Positions 18,390-27,589 of a stretch of 64,000 nt of DNA are shown here, piece by piece. Source of the DNA: JAEUPI01 sp963814435 (GTDB taxonomy: Bacteria > Pseudomonadota > Gammaproteobacteria > Burkholderiales > Burkholderiaceae_C). Numbering within the stretch: position 1 is the stretch's first letter; every line of letters starts with the position of its first letter. The stretch covers positions 177,769-241,768 of the forward strand of contig CAWFCV010000013.1 of assembly GCA_963814435.1 (NCBI GenBank), given 5' to 3'. Under the pieces are notes generated by a model, which worked only from the letters and a program-made list of their open reading frames with translations, ran no database searches and had not been told where the DNA came from. The translations under genes and the position numbers were made by a program.

Positions 18390-19465
18390 TCATTTCAATC
18401 GATCCGACTTGGTGAACGACTTCTGGCGCTTGAACATACCGCGCCGGTAGAACGGGAACAGCTGGAAGTAGGTGCGCAGCTTGAGCCAGCGGCCGTACAT
18501 GCCGAGCGGCTCGAACAACACGATGCCGACCAACACCGTGCCATAGACCAGCCCCTGCAGACCGCTGGCCTGACCGATGGCCGGCGGCAGGTAGTCCTTG
18601 CTGACAGCGATCACCTGCGGCAGCGCGATCACGAAAGTCGCGCCGAGGAACGCGCCGTGTACCGAGCCGAGCCCGCCCACCACCACCAGCAACAGCAGCT
18701 CGATCGACTGCAGTGCCCCGAACTGGTCCGGCGAGATGAAGCGCAGCGCGTGGCCGTACAGCGCGCCGGCCACGCCGGTGAGCCCGGCGGAGATCGCGAA
18801 CGCAAGCGTCTTGTACTGCGCGATCGCGATGCCCATGCTCTGTGCCGAGATCTCGGAATCGCGGATCGCCACGAACGCGCGGCCGGTGCCCGAGCGCACG
18901 ATGTTCAACACGCCGAAGGTGACCAGCACGCACAGCGCCAGACACAGGTAGTAGAAGCCGACGCCGGAGCCGATCTCCCAGCCGAACAGCACGACGCCCG
19001 ACACGTTGCGCCCGGCGTTGCCGCCGGTCACGCTTTCCCAGCGTGCCATCACCTCCTCGACGATGAAGCCGAAGGCCTGCGTGGCGATGGCCAGGTAGAT
19101 GCCCTTCACGCGCAGCGCGGGCAGACCGACGATGACGCCCACCGCCGCCGACAGCGCAGCCGCGGTCGACAGCGACAGCAGGAACGGCCAGCCCAGCCCG
19201 AGCAGAAATGCGTGCGCATAGGCGCCGACGCCGAGGAATGCGGCATGCCCCAGCGACGCGAGGCCGGTGTAGCCGGCCAGCACCATCAGCCCGAGGCCGG
19301 CGATCGAGTAGATGAGGATCATCGACAGCTGCGTCAGCCGGTACTCGCCGGCCACCCACGGCGCGATCAGCATCGCGAGCATCAGCGCCCGTACCAGAAC
19401 GCCTGCCCGCCGTGCTTGACGATGCGGATGTCCTGGTCGTAGTCGGTCTTGAAGATGAACCGCAC
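18390..19465 (-). CDS. livM: ABC transporter permease, LivM type, N-terminal frameshift
   Basis: The main reading frame ends at 18390 and contains the LivM permease core: GLASLGHAAFLGVGAYAHAF, GLPALRVKGIYLAIATQAFG and QSIELLLLVVVGGLGSVHGA. The family N-terminus VRFIFKTDYDQDIRIVKHGG is encoded just upstream in another frame, starting at a GTG at 19465. A one-base change near 19385 (GQAFWYG then ALMLAMLIAP) joins the two. About ten membrane segments are expected. It partners LivH in the inner membrane. Confidence 0.85.
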
Positions 19466-19520
19466 GTCAGCCGCCCATTGCGGCCATTGCCGCCTTCGAC
19501 GCTTGAATCGGACCGAGCCC

Positions 19521-19600
19521 AGTGGACGCCGTGGAGCCGGCTTCGCCGGTCCACTGGCGTCGCCCCCGGGGGGGAGGCGGCGAAGCCGCTTCGGGGGGGA
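19521..19600. repeat. REP-like palindromic element between livH and livM
   Basis: AGTGGAC at 19521-19527 pairs with GTCCACT at 19549-19555 around an inner CCGGC-TTC-GCCGG hairpin. A second hairpin, GCGGC-GAA-GCCGC, follows near 19577-19589, flanked by runs of G and C. It has the same general style as the other small palindromic elements of the window. Confidence 0.55.
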
Positions 19601-19606
19601 GTCATC

Positions 19607-20482
19607 TCAGACTTTCTTGCGCGACGCGCCGCCGAACAGGCCGTTGGGCTTGACCACCAGCATCACCAGCACCACCACATAGGCGGCGATGTCCTTGAAG
19701 CCTTCGGCGAGGTAGACGCCGGCCAGCGTCTCGACCAGGCCGATCGTCAGGCCGCCGACGATCGCGCCGGGCAGGCTGCCGAAGCCGCCCACCACCGCAG
19801 CCGGAAACGCCTTCAGCCCGATGAAGCCCATGTTCACGTGCACGAACGTGAACGGCGCCAGCAGCAACCCGGCGATCGTGGCCACCGCGGCGGACAGGCC
19901 CCACACCAGGCCGTTCAGCCGCTTGACCGGAATGCCCATGTAGTACGCGGCCAGCTGGTTCTGCGAGCTGGCCTGCATCGCGATGCCGATGCGGCTCTTG
20001 CTGAACATCAGGTACAGCAGCAGGCACAGGATCACCGTGACGACGATCACCACCACCTGCTCGACGCTGAACACCAGGCCACCGAGGTGCCACACCTGGC
20101 CCTTGTAGGGCACCGGCAGCGCATGCGTGTCGGAGCCATAGCCCGGCACCATCGAGATCAGGCCGCGCGCCATGTAGCCCAGCCCGATGGTCAGCATCAC
20201 CACCGTGAACTGCGGCTGGCCGAGGATCGGGCGGATCGCCACCCGCTCCACCAGCACGCCGAAGGCCGCCATCGCGGCCACTGCCAGCACGGCAGCGACG
20301 ATGAACGGCAGCTGCGCCACCTGCATCAGCGCCAGACCGACGAAGGCGCCGAGCATCATCAACTCGCCCTGCGCGAAGTTCACCGTCTCGGTGGCCTTGT
20401 AGATCAGCACGAAACCGAGCGCGATGAGCGCATAGATGCAGCCCAGCGAAACGCCCGAGATCAGCAGCTGAAGAAACGCCAC
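19607..20482 (-). CDS. livH: ABC transporter permease, LivH type
   Basis: I choose the GTG at 20482, which gives VAFLQLLISGVSLGCIYALI, the normal LivH start. The open frame extends to 20530 without similarity. The protein has the family motifs FVLIYKATETVNFAQGELMM, FSKSRIGIAMQASSQNQLAA and FPAAVVGGFGSLPGAIVGGL. It forms the inner-membrane channel with LivM and is the first transporter gene of the operon. The frame is intact and about 291 residues long. Confidence 0.88.
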   Translation of the reverse strand: MAFLQLLISGVSLGCIYALIALGFVLIYKATETVNFAQGELMMLGAFVGLALMQVAQLPFIVAAVLAVAAMAAFGVLVERVAIRPILGQPQFTVVMLTIGLGYMARGLISMVPGYGSDTHALPVPYKGQVWHLGGLVFSVEQVVVIVVTVILCLLLYLMFSKSRIGIAMQASSQNQLAAYYMGIPVKRLNGLVWGLSAAVATIAGLLLAPFTFVHVNMGFIGLKAFPAAVVGGFGSLPGAIVGGLTIGLVETLAGVYLAEGFKDIAAYVVVLVMLVVKPNGLFGGASRKKV

Positions 20483-20557
20483 GCGGTGCCCTGAGTGGAA
20501 GCGGCGCCAAGCATGCCTGCTCGCGCGCACCCTTCGGCGCCGGGACTTCCCTAGGGC

Positions 20558-21634
20558 CTACTCGGTCAAGCGGTATCGCGCCACGCCGTCGGCACCGATC
20601 TCGCGCGTGGCCTCGGCCGCCGCCACCAGGTGGTTCAGGTGCGCCAGGCTTTCGCCGGTGGCCATGCCGAGCAGCTCGGGGCCTTCGATCGGCCGCGCGA
20701 ACAGCGCGCCGAACACGTCGATCGCGCGCTTGGGCTCGGTCAGGCTGCGGCGCAGGCGCGTGAGGCTCTTGTGGTGGCCCGAGGCCAGCCGGTCGAGCCG
20801 GGCGTGCAGGCCGCGAAACGGCTCGCCGTGCGACGGCAGCACCAGCACGTCGTCGCCGACCTGCGCGCGCAGCTTGCCGATCGACGCGATCCAGTCGGCC
20901 AGCGGGTCGGCATCGGGCTCGGTAGGGAACACCGACACGTTCGACGAGATGCGCGGCAGCACCTGGTCGCCCGAGATCAGCAGCTTCAGCTCGTCGCACA
21001 GCAGGCAGGCGTGTTCGGGCGAGTGGCCGTTGCCGACGATCACGCGCCAGTCGTGCGCGCCGATGCGGATCACCTCGCCCTCGCGCAGGCGCCGGAAGCT
21101 GTCGGGCAGTGCGTGCACCACGCGGCCGAAGCCGCCGAAGCGCACGCGGTAGGTCTCGATCGCCTCGTCGCCCCAGCCGGCGCGGCGATAGAAACGGATC
21201 GCGTCGTCGGGTGCTTCGCGGCCGGTGTCGGCCACCAGCGAGCGGCAGGTCAGGTATTCGAGCCGAGTCATCCACAGGCGACAGTCGAAGCGCCGCGTCA
21301 GCCAGCCGGCCATGCCAACATGATCGGGGTGCATGTGCGTGACGAACACGCGCGTCAGCCGCTTGCCGGCGAAGGCGTCGGGCGCGGCCAGCAGGCGCGT
21401 CCAATCCGCCAGCGCCTCGCGCGTCTGCGCGCCGGTGTCCACCAGCGCCCAGCCCTCGCCGTCGGCCAACCCATAGAGATTGATGTGCGCCAGCGCCCAC
21501 GGCAGGTGCATGCGCAGCCACAGCACACCCGGCGCGATCTCGCGCCCGTGGCTGTTTTCCGGCGGGTCACCGCAGGGGTAGACCAGTGCGGCGCTCTCGT
21601 CGGGGCGGCCGTCGGCGGTGGGCGTCTGTGTCAT
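20558..21634 (-). CDS. MBL-fold metallo-hydrolase
   Basis: The 358-residue protein has the metallo-beta-lactamase motif THMHPDHVGMAGWL, GNGHSPEHACLLCD and SGDQVLPRIS. These supply the usual His/Asp ligands of a dinuclear metal site. The ATG at 21634 (MTQTPTADGRPDESAAL) is preferred to an upstream ATG at 21682. The C-terminal part resembles members that hydrolyse thioesters or lactones. It lies 75 bp upstream of livH on the same strand and may be co-transcribed, which hints at an acyl-CoA or lactone-related pathway. Confidence 0.8.
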   Translation of the reverse strand: MTQTPTADGRPDESAALVYPCGDPPENSHGREIAPGVLWLRMHLPWALAHINLYGLADGEGWALVDTGAQTREALADWTRLLAAPDAFAGKRLTRVFVTHMHPDHVGMAGWLTRRFDCRLWMTRLEYLTCRSLVADTGREAPDDAIRFYRRAGWGDEAIETYRVRFGGFGRVVHALPDSFRRLREGEVIRIGAHDWRVIVGNGHSPEHACLLCDELKLLISGDQVLPRISSNVSVFPTEPDADPLADWIASIGKLRAQVGDDVLVLPSHGEPFRGLHARLDRLASGHHKSLTRLRRSLTEPKRAIDVFGALFARPIEGPELLGMATGESLAHLNHLVAAAEATREIGADGVARYRLTE

Positions 21635-21706
21635 GCTCGCTGCATCCTGTGGCAACCATAACCGATGTTCGTGCCGGGCCACGTCGGCCCGCAGGCCGCT
21701 TGCAGC

Positions 21707-22609
21707 TTACATTCGCCCCTTCCACGGCACCACGCGGCGCTCGACCCAGCGCATCAGCAAGTCGAACAGATAGGCCACGACGCCGATCACCACGATGCCC
21801 ATGATCACGATGTCGGTGCGCAGGAAGTTCGACGCGTTGAGCACCATCTGGCCGAGGCCGACGTTGGCTGCCACCATCTCGGCGGCCACCAGCGTGGTCC
21901 AGCCGAAACCGATCGCGATGCGCATGCCGACCAGGATCTCCGGCAGCGCCGACGGCAGCACCACGTGCCAGACCACCTGGCCGTAGCTGGCGCCCATCGA
22001 GTACGCGGCGTGCATCTGCTCCTGCGACGCACTCTTCATGCCCGAGCGCGCGGCCAGTGCCAGCGGCGCGAAGCAGCTCAGGTAGATCAGCAACACCTTG
22101 GGCAACTCGTCGATGCCGAACCAGATGATGATCAGCGGCAGGTAGCTCAGCGGCGGCAGCGGCCGGTAGAACTCGATCGGCGGGTCGAAGATGCCGCGCG
22201 CGATGCGGCTCATGCCCATCGCGATGCCCACCGGCACCGCGGTCAGCACCGCCAGCACGAAGGCCGAGAACACGCGCAGCACGCTGGCCAGGAAGTGGTC
22301 CCACAGCGGCCTGTCGTTGGCGGTGCCGGTGAGGTATTCGACGAACTGCCGGAACACCGCCTGCGGCGTCGGCAGGAACAGCGGCTTCACCAGGCCGAGG
22401 TTGCTGACCACGAACCACAGCGCGAAGAGCGCGACCACGGTGATCGCGCTGATCCACACGCTCGAGCCTTCGCCGGGCACCTTGAAGGCGCTGGTCTTCG
22501 GCTTGGTGGTGAGTGCGGTGCCGGCCGCCGCCGGGCCGCTCCCAAGGCGGCCGGCACCCCCTGGGGGCGTGGGCGCCGGTTTCGGCGACCGGGGGTCGAC
22601 GTCAGGCAT
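21707..22609 (-). CDS. ABC transporter permease, TauC/SsuC type
   Basis: The 300-residue inner-membrane permease carries the binding-protein-dependent transport signature EQMHAAYSMGASYGQVVWHV. Its start ATG at 22609 overlaps the end of the ATPase gene, whose stop is at 22602-22604, which points to translational coupling. The first about 45 residues are unusually Pro/Gly/Ala-rich (PAPTPPGGAGRLGSGPAAAG) and coincide with a REP-like sequence on the DNA. From SSVWISAITVVALFALWF on the protein is normal. Confidence 0.82.
   Translation of the reverse strand: MPDVDPRSPKPAPTPPGGAGRLGSGPAAAGTALTTKPKTSAFKVPGEGSSVWISAITVVALFALWFVVSNLGLVKPLFLPTPQAVFRQFVEYLTGTANDRPLWDHFLASVLRVFSAFVLAVLTAVPVGIAMGMSRIARGIFDPPIEFYRPLPPLSYLPLIIIWFGIDELPKVLLIYLSCFAPLALAARSGMKSASQEQMHAAYSMGASYGQVVWHVVLPSALPEILVGMRIAIGFGWTTLVAAEMVAANVGLGQMVLNASNFLRTDIVIMGIVVIGVVAYLFDLLMRWVERRVVPWKGRM
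22505..22600. repeat. REP-like sequence inside the 5' end of the permease gene
   Basis: On the minus strand this stretch holds a CCCCCAGGGGG palindrome, then GCCTTGGGAGCGGCCCGGC. This follows the order and spacing of the palindromic and GGGGCGGCCCGGC parts of the units at 16949-17170. It is read in frame as part of the TauC-like permease. Confidence 0.5.
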
Positions 22610-23390
22610 CGATGGGATCACGTTGGTGGACCAGCGACAACACCTCTTCACGCAACGCGATGAAATCGGCTGACGACTTCACCTGCCGCGCATTGCCGTC
22701 CTTCAGGAAGCGCCTCGAGAACGGCAGGTCGTCGTAGGTGTGCGTGATGCGCCCGGGGCTCGGGCTCATCACCACCAGGCGAGTCGCGAGGAACAGCGCC
22801 TCCTCGACCGAGTGGGTGATGAAGAACACCATCTTGTTGGTCGCCGACCAGGCCCGCAGCAGGATCTCCTGCACCTGCTCGCGCGTGAAGGCATCGAGCG
22901 CCCCCATCGGCTCGTCCATCAGCAGCACCGCCGGGTCGTTGGCCAGCGCGCGCGCGATGCCCACGCGCTGCTGCATGCCGCCCGACAACTCGTACACCGC
23001 ACGCTCGGCGAACTTCTCCAGGCCCACCCGGGCCAACTGCGTGTCGGCCGCGCGCGCGCGCGCCAGGCGATCCACGCCGCGCAGGCGCAGCCCGAGCGCG
23101 ACGTTGTCGCGCACGTTCAGCCACGGCATCAGCGCGTGCTTCTGGAACACCACGCCGCGGTCGGCCCCGGGCCCGACCACCGGCGCGCCGTCGAGCACGA
23201 TCGTGCCGGTCGACGGCGGCAGGAAGCCGGCGATGCAGTTCAGCAGCGTGGTCTTGCCGCAACCCGACGCGCCGAGCGCGACGACGAAGTCGCCGTCGCG
23301 CAGCGTGAGGTTCACCGCCGCCAGCGCGGCCAGCGCGCGGCCCTTGACGGCGTAATTGACCGCGAGGTCGCGGATCTCGAGAACGGGCAC
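22602..23390 (-). CDS. ABC transporter ATP-binding protein, TauB type
   Basis: The 262-residue ATPase begins with GTG and has Walker A GASGCGKTT, then LLNCIAGFLPPSTG, the TauB-like VVFQKHALMPWLNVRDNVAL, signature LSGGMQQRVGIARAL and Walker B VLLMDEP. This strongly resembles TauB of taurine importers, but nitrate and aliphatic sulfonate systems share the pattern. The start codon directly follows the stop codon of the binding-protein gene with no gap. Confidence 0.82.
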   Translation of the reverse strand: MPVLEIRDLAVNYAVKGRALAALAAVNLTLRDGDFVVALGASGCGKTTLLNCIAGFLPPSTGTIVLDGAPVVGPGADRGVVFQKHALMPWLNVRDNVALGLRLRGVDRLARARAADTQLARVGLEKFAERAVYELSGGMQQRVGIARALANDPAVLLMDEPMGALDAFTREQVQEILLRAWSATNKMVFFITHSVEEALFLATRLVVMSPSPGRITHTYDDLPFSRRFLKDGNARQVKSSADFIALREEVLSLVHQRDPIDA

Positions 23391-24390
23391 CTACTTGACG
23401 CCGGCCTTCTTCACGTAGTCGGTGGTCACGAAGGCGGCATAGTCGGGCTTGACCTCCTGGATGCGGCCCTGCTCCTTGAGGAACGCGGCGGTGTTGGTCA
23501 TCGCCTTGGCGGCGCCGCCGCCCAGCCAGCTGGCCGACAGCTGCTCGGCCGCGCTCGGGAACTTGTACAGCGCCATGGCCGCCGGCACGTCCTTGGCGTC
23601 GGCCTTGGTCCACTTGGCCACGGCCTTGACCTGCGGCGAATCGACGGTCCACTTGGCCGCATTCGTGCGGTACTCGTCGTCGGCCTTGGCCAGCGCCTTG
23701 ACCAGCGCGACCATGAAGCCCTCGTGGGCCGCGGCCCATTTGGCGTTGACCACCAGGCCGTCGAACGTGGGGTAGCCTTTCTTGCCGATGCTGGCCGAGC
23801 TGGCGATCGGCTTGCCATTGCCCTTGATCTTGCTGAGCACCGGATCCCAGATGAACGCCGCGTCGATGTCGCCGCGTTCCCACGCGGCGGCGATTTCCGG
23901 CGGGCGCATGTTCATCACGTTGACACTCTTGGCATCGACGCCGTCGAGCTTGAGCGCGGCCATCAGCTGGTAGTGGGCGGTGGAGACGAACGGCGTGGCG
24001 ACCTTCTTGCCCTTCAGATCCTTGACGCTGTTGACGCCCGATCCGTTGCGCGCGATCAGCGCCTCGGCATCGGCGATGTCGTCGAGGATCCAGAACAGCT
24101 TGATGTCCTGCCCCTGGCTGGCCGCCGCGGTGATCGGGCTCGAACCGGCCTCGCCGATCTGCACGTCGCCGCTGGCCATGGCCTTGATGACGTCGCCGCC
24201 GCCGCCGAACATGCGCCAGTTGATCTTGTAGCCGGTGGCCTTCTCCAGCTCGCCCGACTCCATCACCGTGCGCAACGGCACCAGCATGTCCTGGTGCGCA
24301 AAGGTCACTTCCTTGGCCTGGGCGAAGACGGCACCGGACCACAACAACACGACGGCGGCCGCAGCCAGCGGCTTTCTGGACGTTCATCAT
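23391..24390 (-). CDS. ABC transporter substrate-binding protein, TauA type, frameshift in signal peptide
   Basis: The mature part KEVTFAHQDMLVPLRTVMES, then GDVQIGEAGSSPITAAASQG and AAWERGDIDAAFIWDPVLSK, is typical of TauA-like taurine-binding proteins. The signal sequence starts at ATG 24390 or 24387 after a GAGGAG ribosome binding site. One extra A in a GAAAG run near 24374 moves the frame. Correcting it gives a normal signal, MNVQKPLAAAAVVLLWSGAV then FAQA. The gene is the first of a minus-strand A-B-C transporter operon. Taurine or a related organosulfonate is the likely substrate. An xsc gene lies 32 kb away. Confidence 0.8.
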
Positions 24391-24625
24391 TTTCTCCTCG
24401 ACAACGGGTTTCGGGCGGTCGAGCGCCGACGGCGAACCCACGCGCACTCGGCGGCAACGCGCAGCCTTGCCGACGCCGCGCGCACGGCGAATGGGGACTT
24501 TCCCTCACGCGACCGACTTTGCTTCGGCTTGTGTCGCCGCAGCGGGCGGGCGTGAGGGTTCTCCGCTAGGGAGCCGATGGCGCCGCCAATCCAATAATCG
24601 CCGTTCAACACCCAGGGAAGACCCC

Positions 24626-26018
24626 ATGAGCGCGGCAATACCCAGCATCACGGCGGCGGGCGACCGTGACCGCCTGCACCACCTGCATCCCTACACCCAG
24701 CTGCGCCAGCTGGAAAAGGAGGGCCCGCTGGTCGTGGTGCGCGGCGAAGGCGTGCGTGTATTCGACGAGCACGGCAACGGCTACATCGAGGGCATGGCCG
24801 GGCTGTGGTGCGCGTCGTTCGGGCTTCTCCGACCAGCGGCTGGTCGAGGCCGCGTACCGGCAGATGAAGACGCTGCCGTACTACCACGCGTTCTCCGGCA
24901 AGGTGCCGGGTCCGGTGACCGAGCTCGTGGCGGCGCTGATCCGCTGGGCGCCGGTGCCGATGGGGCGCGTGCTGTTCGCCAATTCGGGATCGGAGTCCAA
25001 CGACACCGCGTTCAAGCTCGTGCGCTACTACAACAACGCGCGCGGCCGGCCGAAGAAGAAGAAGATCATCGCGCGCGACAAGGCCTACCACGGCGTCACG
25101 GTGGCCGCGGCGTCGATGTCGGGCATTCCGATGATGCACCAGCACTTCGACCTGCCGATGGCCGACGTGGTGCGCGTGAGCTGCCCGCACTTCTATCGCT
25201 TTGCCAAGGACGGCGAGACCCAGGCGCAGTTCGTCGATCGTCTGGCGCAGGAGCTCGAGGACACGATCCAGCGCGAAGGGCCCGACACCGTGGCCGCGTT
25301 CATCGCCGAGCCGGTGCAAGGCGCCGGCGGCGTGATCATCCCGCCGCCGGGCTACTTCGAGCGCGTGCAGGCGATCCTGAAGAAACACGACATCCTGCTG
25401 CTGGCCGACGAGGTGATCACCGGCTTCGGCCGCCTGGGCCAGGCGTTCGGCACGCAGGTGTTCGATCTGAAGCCCGACATGATCACGGTGGCCAAGATGC
25501 TGACCTCGGCCTACGTGCCGATGTCGGCGCTGTACGTCACCGATGCGCTGTACCAGGTGATCGCCGACACCTCCGCCGCGGTGGGCAGCTTCGGCCACGG
25601 CTACACCTACAGCGGCCACCCGGTGGCCTGCGCGGTGGCGCTGGAGGCGCTGCGCATCTATGAAGCCGACAACCTGATCGGCCACGTGCAGCAGGTGGCG
25701 CCGCGCCTGCAGCAGGGCCTGCGCCGCTTTGCCGGCCACGAGATCGTCGGCGACGTGCGCAGCCTGGGACTGATCGGCGCGATCGAGTTCGCTGCCGATC
25801 CGAAGAAGCGCCAGCCGTTCGACCCCGCGCGCGGCGTCGGCGCGTACTTCGTGCGCTGCGCCCAGGCGCATGGCCTGATCGTGCGCGTGCTGGGCGGCGA
25901 CGTGATCGCCTTCTCGCCGCCGCTGATCATCACCGAGGCCGAGATCGACGAGATGATCGCCAAGGCCGAGCTGGCGATGGCCGACACCTTGGCCTGGGTC
26001 AAGAGCTGGAAGAACTGA
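24626..26018 (+). CDS. Class III aminotransferase, putrescine/omega-amine (SpuC-like) type, one frameshift
   Basis: The enzyme is a PLP-dependent transaminase. The start MSAAIPSITAAGDRDRLHHL leads to EGMAGLWCASFG. An extra G near 24825 shifts the frame, and the protein continues FSDQRLVEAAYRQMKTLPYY. PLP-site features follow: ANSGSESNDTAFK, then FIAEPVQGAGGVI, LLLADEVITGFGRLG and the Schiff-base lysine region MITVAKMLTSAYVPM. The sequence pattern is close to SpuC putrescine-pyruvate aminotransferase. The downstream PotABCD-like genes support a role in polyamine use. Length after repair is about 463 residues. Confidence 0.82.
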
Positions 26019-26118
26019 CGGGCGCAGACTGCTTCGCCTGCACACCATGCCCGTCGTTGCCTGCCGCCGATGATGAAGTTCGCTAGCGGAAGATTCCCTT
26101 TCGGCCTGGTGCCGGCAT

Positions 26119-26424
26119 TCGATCTGCGGCTTGAATGCGGACCTTCGACGACCGAGCAAGCAACGCGGCAGGCCGAGGGCCGGGCTCCTCATGCGTCCCT
26201 AAATCGTCGCCCGGCCCTCGGCCCACCGCGTTGCCAGTTGCATCACCGCCGTGCGAAGGTTGTGCGTCCGTGGACCGCCGCGGAGGATCGGGCGCAGCCA
26301 TGGGTGGGCGGCCGACGGGGCGATTTAGGGACGCATGAGCCCCGGCGGTTGCCCGCCCGTGGCTACGCCCTCGCTCGAGCGTCGAATGTCTGGTCTCACG
26401 CAAGGCGAACAGCAGCATCGGGCC
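26119..26424. repeat. 306-bp dispersed repeat, copy 2 (upstream of potA)
   Basis: This is the gap-free partner of 18031-18336, in the same orientation on the plus strand. The perfect 19-bp inverted repeat is at 26188-26206 and 26321-26339. It fills most of the 446-bp gap between the aminotransferase gene and potA and ends 40 bp before the potA start, so it would be transcribed as a leader if the genes share a message. Confidence 0.85.
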
Positions 26425-26464
26425 GGCGGCCGGCTCACAGTCGAAATGTGGCGGCACACTCGAC

Positions 26465-27559
26465 ATGGCCCTGATCGAGTTCGACCACGTGTTCAAGCAG
26501 TATCCCGGTGGCGCCACGGCCGCGGTGGACGACTTGAACCTGCACATTCGGGCCGGCGAATTCCTCACGCTGCTCGGGCCGTCGGGATCGGGCAAGACCA
26601 CCACGCTGATGCTGCTGGCCGGCTTCGAAACGCCGAGCGCCGGCACGATCCGCCTGGATGACACGCCGATTCAGAGCCTGCCGCCGCACCGGCGCAACAT
26701 GGGCGTGGTGTTCCAGAGCTATTCGCTGTTCCCGCACATGACAGTCGAGCAGAACGTCGCGTTCCCGCTCACGGTGCGCCAGGTGGGCGCGCCGCAGATT
26801 CGCGAGCGGGTGGCGGCTGCGCTGGGCAAGGTGCACCTGCAGGCCTTCGCGCAGCGCAAGCCGCAGCAGCTGTCGGGCGGCCAGCAGCAGCGTGTGGCGC
26901 TGGCCCGCGCGCTGGTGTTCGAGCCGCGCCTGGTGCTGATGGACGAGCCGCTGTCGGCGCTGGACAAGAAGCTGCGCGAGGAGATGCAGCTAGAGATCCG
27001 CCGCCTGCACCGCGAGCTGGGCGTGACGATGGTCTTCGTCACCCACGACCAGTCCGAGGCGATGACGCTGTCCGACCGCGTGGCGGTGTTCAACCACGGC
27101 CGCATCGAGCAACTGGCCTCGCCGCAGGCGCTGTACGACGCGCCGGCCAACCCGTTCGTCGCCAGCTTCCTGGGCGACAACAACATGCTGAGCGCGGTGG
27201 AATCCGGTGCGCAGGGTGGTCATGCGCTGTTGCGCCGCGGCGAGGAGCTGCTGCGTGGCCGTCGCGGCCCGGCCACCGCCGCGCGCGAGGCCGGCACCGC
27301 GGCCACGCTGTGCGTGCGGCCCGAGTCGCTGCAGATCGCTGCCGACACCGCCGCGCTGGCCACCGACAACCGGCTGGCCGCGACGCTGGTCGATGCGATC
27401 CACCAGGGCGACCATTGGCGGCTGGTGGTGCAACTGCAGGGCGACGGCGCGCGCGCGCATTGGTTTGCCAAGGTCAGCCCCGGTGCGCTGCCACCCGGCC
27501 TGGCACCGGGGCAAGGCCTGGCGCTCGGCTTCCGGGCCGAAGATGCCTGGGTGTTCTGA
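26465..27559 (+). CDS. potA: Polyamine-type ABC transporter ATP-binding protein (PotA)
   Basis: The 364-residue ATPase has Walker A GPSGSGKTT, the PotA-like VVFQSYSLFPHMTVEQNVAF, signature LSGGQQQRVALARAL and Walker B LVLMDEPLSALD. The C-terminal 110 residues form a TOBE-type regulatory domain. It belongs to the spermidine/putrescine/opine-type importers and energises the PotB-PotC permease. It is followed by potD after 30 bp. Confidence 0.87.
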   Translation: MALIEFDHVFKQYPGGATAAVDDLNLHIRAGEFLTLLGPSGSGKTTTLMLLAGFETPSAGTIRLDDTPIQSLPPHRRNMGVVFQSYSLFPHMTVEQNVAFPLTVRQVGAPQIRERVAAALGKVHLQAFAQRKPQQLSGGQQQRVALARALVFEPRLVLMDEPLSALDKKLREEMQLEIRRLHRELGVTMVFVTHDQSEAMTLSDRVAVFNHGRIEQLASPQALYDAPANPFVASFLGDNNMLSAVESGAQGGHALLRRGEELLRGRRGPATAAREAGTAATLCVRPESLQIAADTAALATDNRLAATLVDAIHQGDHWRLVVQLQGDGARAHWFAKVSPGALPPGLAPGQGLALGFRAEDAWVF

Positions 27560-27589
27560 GATTCATTGTTCAACGAGAGGAGAAACCAG

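Noticed and set aside
24626..26018. Taurine:pyruvate aminotransferase (Tpa) paired with tauABC
   Set aside because: Although divergent from a TauABC-like operon, the sequence pattern is closer to SpuC-type putrescine aminotransferases, and pot genes follow downstream.
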